From Candidatus Pacebacteria bacterium CG10_big_fil_rev_8_21_14_0_10_44_54 (GTDB taxonomy: Bacteria; Patescibacteriota; Microgenomatia; UBA1400; PJMF01): a stretch of 33,880 nt of DNA. The translations under genes were made by a program, and so were the position numbers. The stretch is taken from contig PFDI01000022.1 of assembly GCA_002772695.1 (NCBI GenBank), positions 45,265-79,144 on the forward strand. The letters are read 5' to 3'. Below, piece after piece: positions 8,364-16,741 of this stretch. The stretch's first letter is position 1; every line of letters begins with the position of its first letter. A model generated the notes under the pieces. It made no database searches. It had not been told where the DNA came from and saw only the letters and a list, made by a program, of their open reading frames with translations.

Positions 8364-8897
8364 TCAAGTACTTTGCTTGAACCGCTGTGCACCAAGCTCG
8401 TCCCACTGACACATCACCGCTTCTTTCATGGTGTGAGAGAGTGTTTCCAACCGCTTCCCGGCGGAAATCAGGTCAAGCGTACTAGTTTTTTTGGGAAATA
8501 AATGAAAGGTGCGATTGCGACACGTTAGCCATGTCTCCCACAGCATTCGGGCAGTTCGCTCACCACACAAAAGTGAGATGTCGTCAAACAACCACCACTC
8601 ATCTCGCTGATTTTCGTACACATCAGGGTTGAGCGCGCGTCCAATACGAAATCGTCTGCTCTCGTATACCTTGGTGGTAATTAGGTCAAGATCATAAAAA
8701 TACTGCTTGAGAAAACCCTCGTACCCTTTTGCCATAGGGAAAACAATAAAAGTATAATCTTCAAATGCATCGTCAGCCCCATACTCACGCTCGTATAGTT
8801 TTAGTGCTGTACCGATCTGTGTGCGTACATCAGGAAGCAGATAAGAACTCCATGACGCATTGCAAAACTCGAGTAAAACCTGGGGGGTGAGTGACAT
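8364..8897 (-). CDS. HEPN-domain protein related to RnlA/RNase LS toxins
   Basis: DYTFIVFPMAKGYEGFLKQYF and a HEPN RX4H motif (CRNRTFH; R codon 8519-8517, H codon 8504-8502). Start refined to ATG 8897 (MSLTPQVL). Confidence 0.65.
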   Translation of the reverse strand: MSLTPQVLLEFCNASWSSYLLPDVRTQIGTALKLYEREYGADDAFEDYTFIVFPMAKGYEGFLKQYFYDLDLITTKVYESRRFRIGRALNPDVYENQRDEWWLFDDISLLCGERTARMLWETWLTCRNRTFHLFPKKTSTLDLISAGKRLETLSHTMKEAVMCQWDELGAQRFKQST

Positions 8898-8910
8898 ATC
8901 TTCTGCTACA

Positions 8911-8926
8911 CTAGTAGTTCTACTAG
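8911..8926. promoter_or_regulatory. operator-like inverted repeat between divergent genes
   Basis: CTAGTAG-TT-CTACTAG, 7-bp perfect arms, in the 36-nt gap between the HEPN-protein start (8897) and the PBP1A start (8934). Confidence 0.45.
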
Positions 8927-8933
8927 AGCATAC

Positions 8934-11279
8934 ATGAAATTGAAGCGACCACACAAGCGGACAGAAAAAAACTTACAATCCACCATTCTTGGTTTGTTTG
9001 TTGGCCAAATCACCAGAAAAAAACCAAAAAAATTGCATTCACTGCCTGCTCGCACATCACTAGTTTTTCTACTACTTCTCGGAGTTGGTATCTTGATCAG
9101 TTTCTTATATCTTCTACGAGATTTGCCTTCTCCAACTAATTTGCAAACAAGCGAGTCCTATGCGGTTAGCTCGCAGGTTTTTGATCGCAATGGTGTACTT
9201 CTATATGAAATTATTGGTGACGAACATCGTATTCCAATTCAACTGAGTGATTTACCAGAGCACGTGCTACATGCAACTATCGCGATTGAAGATCAAAATT
9301 TTTATAGCCATTGGGGCTTTGATGTTGGCGGTATCCTGCGTGCGCTACGGGCAAACATCACTGGTGGCAAAGTACAAGGTGGCTCTACTATCACACAACA
9401 GTTGGTCAAAAATGCCTTGTTGACTCGAGAAAAAACAATAACACGCAAAGTAAAAGAAGGTGTGCTTGCTATGATCACAGAGCTCATCTACACCAAGCAA
9501 GAAATTTTAGAAATGTACCTTAATTACATTTCGTACGGTGGCAACTCTGTCGGAATCGAAGCAGCAGCGCAGACGTACTTCGACAAACCAGCCAAAGATC
9601 TCACCCTGGCAGAAACAAGCTTGCTTGCCGGTCTGCCTCAGGCACCAACAACGTACTCGCCTTTTGGTTCGACACCAGAAAAAGGCAAGCAGCGACAGCA
9701 AGCAGTTTTACGACGCATGGCAGAAGATGGCTATATAACCAAAATTGAAGAAGCAGCAGCTAGCAGCGAGCCGCTCACATTTGCCATCAGCCGCAGTGAC
9801 ATAGAAGCACCACACTTTGTATTTTATGTACGAGACTTGCTATACGAGGAGTTTGGCGTTGATATGGTCGAGCGTGGCGGACTGCGAATCACAACTACCC
9901 TTGATCTTGAGCTGCAAAAAACAGCCGAGGCCTCACTCAGCGCTGAACTTGCAACGCTCGAGCGCTACCAAGTAAGTAATGGCGCGGCAGTCGTCGTCAA
10001 ACCAAACACGGGCGAAATTCTTGCGATGATCGGCAGCAAAGACTACTTTGACAGCGAAAACGATGGTCAGGTCAACGTGACGTTAGCAGAGCGTCAACCA
10101 GGTAGTTCTATTAAGCCGCTCATGTATGCTGCAGCATTTCAAGATAAGACACTCAATCCGGGGAGCATTCTCATTGACGCGCCAACTTGCTTCACTACTG
10201 CCGGACAAAAACCCTACTGCCCAAAAAATTATGACGGCACCTTTAGTGGTCCTGTCACGGTTCGGCGCTCACTCGCCAACTCACTCAACATTACTGCTGT
10301 TAAGGCACTGCGTACCCTTGGGGTTGAACGATTTATGGAAGTCGCTACTGCACTCGGCATCACAACTTGGACCGACCCCAGTCGCTATGGCCTCTCTCTC
10401 ACCCTTGGCGGCGGCGAAGTCCGTATGATCGATATGGCGCAAGCGTTTGGCACGCTGGCAAACGAGGGAGTAAAAGTGCCACTCAGTCCAATACTTAAAA
10501 TTGAAGACTATAGGGGAAAAGTATATCGTGAGCTCGATCGAGAAAAACGCCTAGCCGACCTCGAATTTCTCACCGAGTATAACGAAAAATCTGCTGGCGA
10601 CCTCACTCGAGTAATGGATCGCGCACCTGCCTATTTAGTCAGTCATATTTTGCAAGATAATGCCGCGCGCCAATACGCTTTTGGCTTGCGTTCTGAGCTG
10701 GTTGTGCCCAATCAGATTGTCAGTGTGAAAACTGGTACTACCAACGAGTTGCGAGACAACTGGACTATTGGTTACACGCCAGAATACTTAGTGGCCACCT
10801 GGGTTGGTAATAACGATAATACACGAATGAATGGTCGAGTTGTGTCGGGAGTAACTGGCGCAGCACCAATTTTTAACGACATCATGCGATTTATTTTGCA
10901 AGATAAAGAAGCAGTTTGGCAAAACAAGCCACCCGATGTTCTTTCAGCCCAAGTCTGTGCTCACGGTATGCCACCGAGTGCAGGTGATAACTGTCAGGCA
11001 AAAGATCAGGAGCTCTACTGGGATCAAAGCATTCCTTCTCGTTCAATAGCAGTGCGAAAAAACACTTGGATCGATCCAACCACTGGCTTGCCACCAAAAC
11101 CAGGCGAACAAATCGATGGTCTTGTACTCGAGGAGCGATCAATTTTCCAGGACCCAGTCACCGATTACTACTGCTCTGACTGCTCACGAGCAACAGACGA
11201 GGAGGGCAGGGTTTTGTATGAACAACAAACTGTACCACAAGAATATCAATTGCAACCGTATACTGGCACACAACAATGA
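8934..11279 (+). CDS. class A penicillin-binding protein (GT51 transglycosylase + transpeptidase)
   Basis: ATIAIEDQNFYSHWGFD, GGSTITQQLVKN (GT51); SSIK, SLN and KTGTT transpeptidase motifs; Cys-containing C-tail. Confidence 0.96.
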   Translation: MKLKRPHKRTEKNLQSTILGLFVGQITRKKPKKLHSLPARTSLVFLLLLGVGILISFLYLLRDLPSPTNLQTSESYAVSSQVFDRNGVLLYEIIGDEHRIPIQLSDLPEHVLHATIAIEDQNFYSHWGFDVGGILRALRANITGGKVQGGSTITQQLVKNALLTREKTITRKVKEGVLAMITELIYTKQEILEMYLNYISYGGNSVGIEAAAQTYFDKPAKDLTLAETSLLAGLPQAPTTYSPFGSTPEKGKQRQQAVLRRMAEDGYITKIEEAAASSEPLTFAISRSDIEAPHFVFYVRDLLYEEFGVDMVERGGLRITTTLDLELQKTAEASLSAELATLERYQVSNGAAVVVKPNTGEILAMIGSKDYFDSENDGQVNVTLAERQPGSSIKPLMYAAAFQDKTLNPGSILIDAPTCFTTAGQKPYCPKNYDGTFSGPVTVRRSLANSLNITAVKALRTLGVERFMEVATALGITTWTDPSRYGLSLTLGGGEVRMIDMAQAFGTLANEGVKVPLSPILKIEDYRGKVYRELDREKRLADLEFLTEYNEKSAGDLTRVMDRAPAYLVSHILQDNAARQYAFGLRSELVVPNQIVSVKTGTTNELRDNWTIGYTPEYLVATWVGNNDNTRMNGRVVSGVTGAAPIFNDIMRFILQDKEAVWQNKPPDVLSAQVCAHGMPPSAGDNCQAKDQELYWDQSIPSRSIAVRKNTWIDPTTGLPPKPGEQIDGLVLEERSIFQDPVTDYYCSDCSRATDEEGRVLYEQQTVPQEYQLQPYTGTQQ

Positions 11280-12553
11280 GCTACGGTACGTTCCTCAAAC
11301 AAAAACACGAGGCACCAAAAAATCGGTATCGGAAGAAAAAATTATGGCATTGGATTGGCACACACAAGTGGCACCTAAAAATTGGAGTGCTTGGTTTTTC
11401 TCTATTTATCGCCGCTGCTTCGCTTGCGCTCTGGTGGTTTTGGGACAAACCACTCGTAACTCCACTGACTGATCTTTCTGCCTTTCGCTTTTTGCAACAT
11501 CCAGAAGCCAATCACGGACACAATAAAGTGGTATATGGTTTTCTGCCTTACTGGAATTTGAATGACACAGTCTTACAACCAGAATTAACTCACCTGTCGT
11601 ACTTCGCACTCACGATCGGAGCAGATGGACAGGTACGCTTACAAGAAGATGGCAGTATTGAGCCAGGATTCAACAAACTACGCAGCGAACAGTTGCTTGA
11701 TCTGATAAATATTGCAGCCGATCAAGACACAAAATTTGAGCTTGTTCTATCACAATTTATTGCTGATGATATCGCAGCTTTTTTGGCTTCAGAAACAGCC
11801 CAAGAGAGATTGCTTGAAACGCTCGACGGTGTTATCTTGGCCTACCCGATCAGCGGGATAAACATTGATATTGAATTAAACGGTAGTTCCAATGACAGAC
11901 AGCGTCAACAACTGGTTGGCTTTATGACTAAGTTAAGACAACACCTGGACTCCCGCTACAAAAATATATCAATTAGTATAGATGTTTATGCTGGTGCATC
12001 AAAGAATAACCAGCTCTGGGACATCCCCGCTCTTGCTCCTGTTGTAGATTACATCGTGGTAATGGCGTATGATTTTCACCGTCGCACTTCCCCCCAAGCT
12101 GGACCAGTCGCACCACTCTTTGGCGGCAGTGAACTCTGGGATAGTGATATCAATGAACATTTGAGAAGATTCTTAGAGCAAGTCCCAAGAGAAAAGATCT
12201 TACTTGGGGTACCATTTTATGGCTATGAATGGCAGACAGAAAATCGCTCTGCTCAGTCTGCCACGATCCCCGAAACTGGCTCTGCTGCCAAAATTACTCG
12301 TGTCAAAGAACTACTTTCAAAAAGTGAAGTGCTGTCAGTAGAGCAACACTGGAATGAAGATGCTCTGTCGCCATATTTGTCCTATGTCGAAGCTGGAGAA
12401 ACGTTTGTGTTGTATTATGAAGACTCGCGCTCGCTCTCATACAAACTTGACTACGTCAATCAATTAGACCTTGGTGGCATTGCTATTTGGGCACTTGGCT
12501 ATGAGGGAGACTCACGAGAGTTGTGGGATGTCATCAGTCGTAAACTGGATTAG
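11276..12553 (+). CDS. membrane-anchored glycoside hydrolase family 18 (YaaH/SleL-like)
   Basis: N-terminal TM; VVYGFLPYWN, GINIDIE (catalytic Glu codon 11873-11875), YIVVMAYDFH, LGVPFYGYEW. ATGA overlap with upstream PBP. Confidence 0.88.
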   Translation: MSYGTFLKQKHEAPKNRYRKKKLWHWIGTHKWHLKIGVLGFSLFIAAASLALWWFWDKPLVTPLTDLSAFRFLQHPEANHGHNKVVYGFLPYWNLNDTVLQPELTHLSYFALTIGADGQVRLQEDGSIEPGFNKLRSEQLLDLINIAADQDTKFELVLSQFIADDIAAFLASETAQERLLETLDGVILAYPISGINIDIELNGSSNDRQRQQLVGFMTKLRQHLDSRYKNISISIDVYAGASKNNQLWDIPALAPVVDYIVVMAYDFHRRTSPQAGPVAPLFGGSELWDSDINEHLRRFLEQVPREKILLGVPFYGYEWQTENRSAQSATIPETGSAAKITRVKELLSKSEVLSVEQHWNEDALSPYLSYVEAGETFVLYYEDSRSLSYKLDYVNQLDLGGIAIWALGYEGDSRELWDVISRKLD

Positions 12554-12587
12554 AAAACACTTTTGCTAATAAAAGTGCGATGTTTTC
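12553..12587 (+). terminator. stem-loop after the GH18 gene (possible terminator/attenuator)
   Basis: GAAAACACTTTTGCTAATAAAAGTGCGATGTTTTC folds through CACTTTT/AAAAGTG with outer GAAAA/TTTTC; no clean U-tract follows. Confidence 0.35.
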
Positions 12588-12629
12588 TCGAGTTGAGAGT
12601 TCGCTTAGTTCATGATACTATGCGGACCG

Positions 12630-15008
12630 ATGAAATCTAACAAAAGATATACTACTGAATCAAATAAGCTCAGAAAATACCTGATAGATTTTGCTGCAAC
12701 TCGCTCATTGCGCTATCGCAATACCGAAAGAAGTGCGGGCAAAAAAACAACTACTATTTTTTCCCAAAAAAAATATTGCCGAACAAAACGACTAACAAAT
12801 TTCTTAAAATTCCTTAGAGTCACAGCATTAAATGTTTCTTTCTCCCGCTCAGCAATCCTGATTTCTACAATCAAAAAGTCAGCGGTAATTAGACGAAAAT
12901 TACCAAAGCTTAGTCCAAGGGCAACAAGAAAAGTTGTCAAAACTGTACATACTACCACCCGGCCGTTTGCACTCACTTTTCGTCTCTACCCCAAACAAGT
13001 GGTCGCCACGATCCTTATTTTTGTGTCACTTTTTGCCGCGGCATACTTTGTGCATGAGTATGTTTTTCGAGATCTACCAGAAGTTGTAACTTTATACACA
13101 CAACAACCTGCGCTCACTACGCGTATTCTTGATCGCAACGGCGAAGTACTGTACCGAATTTATAAGGATGAGAACAGAACACTCATCCCGCTTAGTGAGA
13201 TTCCTGCGTCAACAATAAATGCTACGATTGCGATTGAAGATCAGGAGTTTTATCAACACCAAGGTTTTTCGGTGCGAGGTATCCTGCGCGCTTTCCTTGC
13301 AAATAAAAACAACGATGAAATACAAGGTGGATCTACAATCACTCAGCAATTGGTAAAAAATCGCCTGCTCACTCCAGAACGCACGCTACAGCGAAAAGTA
13401 CGCGAGCTCGTGTTGGCAATTATTGCCGAACAAACATTCAGTAAAGATGAAATTTTGGAGATGTATCTCAATCAAGTTGCCTACGGTGGCTCAACCTATG
13501 GTATTGAAGAAGCTTCTCAGCGATACTTTGGCAAACCGGCCAAAGAACTATCGCTTGCAGAAAGCTCACTACTAGCAGGTCTCCCCGCTGCCCCTTCTAG
13601 CTACTCTCCGTTTGGTCCTAATCCAGAATTTGCTCGCGTGCGCCAACAGGAGGTGCTGCGTCGCATGACAGAAGAAAATATGATCACGGCAGAAGAAGCG
13701 CTAGCTGCCTATCAAACTCCTCTTGCCCTTCAAGCAGATGTTGTTGATATCAAAGCACCACATTTTGTCATGTATGTAAAACAACTCTTGGCAGAAAAGT
13801 ATAGTGAGGAAGCACTACAAAATAGTGGGTTAGAAGTTATCACAACCCTCGATCTTGAGCTGCATGATGCTGCGCAACAAATAGTAAGTGATGAAATAAC
13901 AGCACTCACTCACTTGCGAATTTCGAATGGGGCGGCACTTGTCACTTCACCAAAAACCGGCGAAGTTCTCGCTATGGTAGGCAGTGCCAATTACTTTGAT
14001 ATTGCCCACGACGGACAAGTGAATGTAGCACTTCGTCCGCGCCAACCCGGCAGTTCCATCAAACCACTCACTTACTCACTCGCTCTCGCCAATGGCTTCA
14101 CACCAGCCAGCCTAATTGCAGACACACCAATCACTTTTAATATTTCTGGTAGCAAACCGTATAGTCCAAGCAACTATGATGGCAAATTTCGCGGACAAGT
14201 AACGCTGCGCGAAGCGCTGGCCTCAAGCTACAACATTCCAGCAGTGAAACTACTCGCCCAAATCGGTGTCTCAAACCTCATTACCTATGCCGAAAAACTT
14301 GGTATCACTACCTGGAAAGCGCGTGAACGCTTTGGTCTCTCGCTCACGCTTGGTGGCGGTGAAGTGCTCATGACCGAGATGGCACAGATGTATGGTGTGT
14401 TTGCTTCTGGCGGCAACCTCACACCACTCAATCCTATTTTGAAAATCACGGATCATTCTGGCAAGATTCTGTATGAGAATGCCTGCGCTCTTTACGGCAG
14501 AGACTGCCCAAAAAATCAAGTACTGGATCCAAGAGTAGCCTACCAGATAACGAGCATGCTCTCAGACAATACTGCTCGCACACCTGCTTTTGGCGGATTA
14601 TCTGCCCTCAGTATTCCCAAGCAAGAAGTGGCAGTCAAAACCGGCACAACCAATAGTCTGCGCGATAACTGGACCATCGGCTATACCAGTGATCGTGTCG
14701 TCAGTGTTTGGGTGGGAAATAATGACAACACCCCAATGAGCTATGTTGCCTCTGGAGTCACCGGGGCATCTCCGATTTGGAATAAGATCATTCGCACCCA
14801 GCTTTCAGCTGAAACGCCACATGTCTTTCCCGTGCCATACGGAGTAGTAAGAGTTCCTATCTGCAAATACACTGGAACACTGCCGTGTGCAGGCTGTCCA
14901 ACGATATACAACGAAGTATTCATATCTGGAACTGAACCGACAATGTCATGTGGCAACTGGCAGCGAAATCCCAAACCGAGTCCGTCGGGAACGCCACAAA
15001 TCCTTTAG
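12630..15008 (+). CDS. class A penicillin-binding protein, second paralogue with long basic N-terminal extension
   Basis: GT51 (ATIAIEDQEFYQHQGF, GGSTITQQLVKN) and transpeptidase motifs (SSIK, SSYN, KTGTTN). ATG 12630 preferred: TACTAT -10-like box at 12616-12621 rules against the track start 12612. Confidence 0.93.
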   Translation: MKSNKRYTTESNKLRKYLIDFAATRSLRYRNTERSAGKKTTTIFSQKKYCRTKRLTNFLKFLRVTALNVSFSRSAILISTIKKSAVIRRKLPKLSPRATRKVVKTVHTTTRPFALTFRLYPKQVVATILIFVSLFAAAYFVHEYVFRDLPEVVTLYTQQPALTTRILDRNGEVLYRIYKDENRTLIPLSEIPASTINATIAIEDQEFYQHQGFSVRGILRAFLANKNNDEIQGGSTITQQLVKNRLLTPERTLQRKVRELVLAIIAEQTFSKDEILEMYLNQVAYGGSTYGIEEASQRYFGKPAKELSLAESSLLAGLPAAPSSYSPFGPNPEFARVRQQEVLRRMTEENMITAEEALAAYQTPLALQADVVDIKAPHFVMYVKQLLAEKYSEEALQNSGLEVITTLDLELHDAAQQIVSDEITALTHLRISNGAALVTSPKTGEVLAMVGSANYFDIAHDGQVNVALRPRQPGSSIKPLTYSLALANGFTPASLIADTPITFNISGSKPYSPSNYDGKFRGQVTLREALASSYNIPAVKLLAQIGVSNLITYAEKLGITTWKARERFGLSLTLGGGEVLMTEMAQMYGVFASGGNLTPLNPILKITDHSGKILYENACALYGRDCPKNQVLDPRVAYQITSMLSDNTARTPAFGGLSALSIPKQEVAVKTGTTNSLRDNWTIGYTSDRVVSVWVGNNDNTPMSYVASGVTGASPIWNKIIRTQLSAETPHVFPVPYGVVRVPICKYTGTLPCAGCPTIYNEVFISGTEPTMSCGNWQRNPKPSPSGTPQIL

Positions 15009-15211
15009 AAAAGCAACAATACAACTGCCGAAATAAAAATACTAACCAAGAAAAGTATTGGTGCGGTCAAACGTTCAATCCTGTGGCGACGCCGCTCAAC
15101 AGATTTTTTTTGCTGTTTCAGAGTTCTCACCAATTCTTGCTGACGTTTGCGCGCCTCGATTTGCTCAGTCAATTCCTGGATTGCTTGCGAAGGTTTTGTT
15201 TTTTCTACCAT
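15005..15211 (-). CDS. small coiled-coil plus C-terminal TM protein
   Basis: 68 aa: charged helix (IQELTEQIEARKRQQELVRTLKQQKKSVERRR) then APILFLVSIFISAVVLLLF; fits the gap before cmk, 4-nt convergent overlap with the PBP. Confidence 0.6.
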   Translation of the reverse strand: MVEKTKPSQAIQELTEQIEARKRQQELVRTLKQQKKSVERRRHRIERLTAPILFLVSIFISAVVLLLF

Positions 15212-15215
15212 AACA

Positions 15216-15914
15216 CTACGAGCGCATTACACATACCCGAGAGACAATCATCTCTACCACTTGTTCTATACTTAGTTCGCTCGTATCTATCTCCCAAGCC
15301 TCAGGGACTCGTTTGAGCGGATCTGTCGTCCTGTGTGTATCTTGTTCGTCGCGCTGTTTGATACCTGCCAAGACTTCTTCATAGGATACGTCTTCTCCTC
15401 TGGTCAAAAGCTGCAAGTGGCGGCGCGTTGCCCGAATCACATCACTACCAGTAAGGAAAATTTTGAGCTGTGCTTCGGGAAGCACTCTGTAGGTAATATC
15501 TCTGCCTTCCATCACCACATTCTGGTCTCGCGCTATCTCTTGCTGCTTTTGTACCAAAATCTCTCGTACTTTGGCATGAGCAGCAACCTTGGAAGAGCCT
15601 GCGCTGATTGCTTCAGTACGAATTTTCCACGACATATCTGTTCCATTTACTATCACCGTAGTAAGTCGACCATCCCTCTCTGACTCAAGTGGGTTGCGCA
15701 TTTCGATTGTTGCTGTTTTGAGAAGTATTGACACCGCCGCTTCATCGGTGAGATCAATTTTTTTCTCGATTGCCAAACAAGCAGCCGCTCTATACATAGC
15801 TCCGGTGTCGACATAGAGAAAACCCAATCTATCTGCTACCAAACGAGAAACAGTACCTTTTCCGGCAGCCACCGGTCCATCTATCGCTACATGAAACGCT
15901 GTTGTGTTTGCCAT
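15216..15914 (-). CDS. cmk: cytidylate kinase
   Basis: VAIDGPVAAGKGTVSRLVADRLGFLYVDTGAMYRA, VVMEGRDI, IKQRDEQDTHRTTDPLK. Confidence 0.95.
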   Translation of the reverse strand: MANTTAFHVAIDGPVAAGKGTVSRLVADRLGFLYVDTGAMYRAAACLAIEKKIDLTDEAAVSILLKTATIEMRNPLESERDGRLTTVIVNGTDMSWKIRTEAISAGSSKVAAHAKVREILVQKQQEIARDQNVVMEGRDITYRVLPEAQLKIFLTGSDVIRATRRHLQLLTRGEDVSYEEVLAGIKQRDEQDTHRTTDPLKRVPEAWEIDTSELSIEQVVEMIVSRVCVMRS

Positions 15915-15971
15915 AAAGACAATCTTTCTAGCACAACAATCACAGGGTCAGGTTGGACTGTGTGAAATAAA

Positions 15972-16211
15972 TTACTTCTTTGAGCGACGGACAGCTTTCT
16001 TTTTTACCGTTTTTTTCTTGGCAGCCGCCTTCTTTTTTGGCAGAGCGTACCACTCATCGGTATCTGCTGTAAGCAAACCCCCCAAGCCGACTACAATCAA
16101 AATAAGCGGCCAGAGATTCCAGAGAGAATTTGGCAACATACCAAGGTTTGAGGCGAGAAAAATGAGCCCCATAATTACTGCTGCTACTGGCCAAAATACT
16201 CGTTTGGGCAT
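15972..16211 (-). CDS. small two-TM protein, LiaI/LiaF-like TM region (DUF5668-like), Lys-rich C-tail
   Basis: FWPVAAVIMGLIFLASNLGMLPNSLWNLWPLILIVVGLGGLL; KKKAAAKKKTVKKKAVRRSKK tail; SD AAGGAG upstream of ATG. Confidence 0.7.
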   Translation of the reverse strand: MPKRVFWPVAAVIMGLIFLASNLGMLPNSLWNLWPLILIVVGLGGLLTADTDEWYALPKKKAAAKKKTVKKKAVRRSKK

Positions 16212-16276
16212 ACGAATCTCCTTTTTATACTTCAGAGGCCATTGTAAATGATTTTTGTCTTATAATGCAAGCGTGT

Positions 16277-16708
16277 CTAGAGCAGCGCTCGCTGATCTCT
16301 CACTTCTGCTCGCTTCTTGAGATACGCTCGCTTGTCTACCTTTTTTCTTGGCTTGCCTATACCAATTACCACCTTAATTCTATTTCTTTCAAGTTCAAAT
16401 GCGAGTGGAACGAGCGCGCGATTTTTGTCTTTGTTAAAACTCTGCAGAGCCAATAATTCGCTTTTTTTGAGCAACAACTTGCGTGTTTGTTGTGGTTCAT
16501 AGTCTGGTACTGTAGCAAATTTGTATGGTGAAATAAGCGCGTTGAGCAAAAAAGCTTCACCATCTAAAATCTGAACAAAACTGCCGACCAAACGTGCCTG
16601 ACCCAATCGCACACTCTTGACTTCATGCCCGCTTAGGACAATGCCTGCGACAAACTTCTCACTAATCTCGTACTCAAATCGCGCTTTGCGATTACCTACT
16701 AATTGCAT
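16277..16708 (-). CDS. smpB: SsrA-binding protein SmpB
   Basis: NRKARFEYEISEKFVAGIVLSGHEVKSVRLGQARLVGSFV; GKPRKKVDKRAYLKKRAEVRDQRALL. Confidence 0.96.
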   Translation of the reverse strand: MQLVGNRKARFEYEISEKFVAGIVLSGHEVKSVRLGQARLVGSFVQILDGEAFLLNALISPYKFATVPDYEPQQTRKLLLKKSELLALQSFNKDKNRALVPLAFELERNRIKVVIGIGKPRKKVDKRAYLKKRAEVRDQRALL

Positions 16709-16717
16709 ACTAGGGGT

Positions 16718-16723
16718 AGTATA
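16718..16723 (-). promoter_or_regulatory. -10 box (TATACT) of smpB
   Basis: Minus-strand TATACT, 9 nt before ATG 16708. Confidence 0.55.
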
Positions 16724-16741
16724 CCGCGAGAGAGAAATTAC

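Noticed and set aside
15940-15966. TCACAG...CTGTGTGA inverted repeat upstream of cmk
   Set aside because: Short arms with a long loop and ambiguous registers; not distinguishable from chance.
16255-16275. Plus-strand TATAAT near 16260 as a promoter for an antisense RNA to smpB
   Set aside because: No convincing -35, no structured RNA downstream; a single hexamer in AT-rich DNA is weak evidence.
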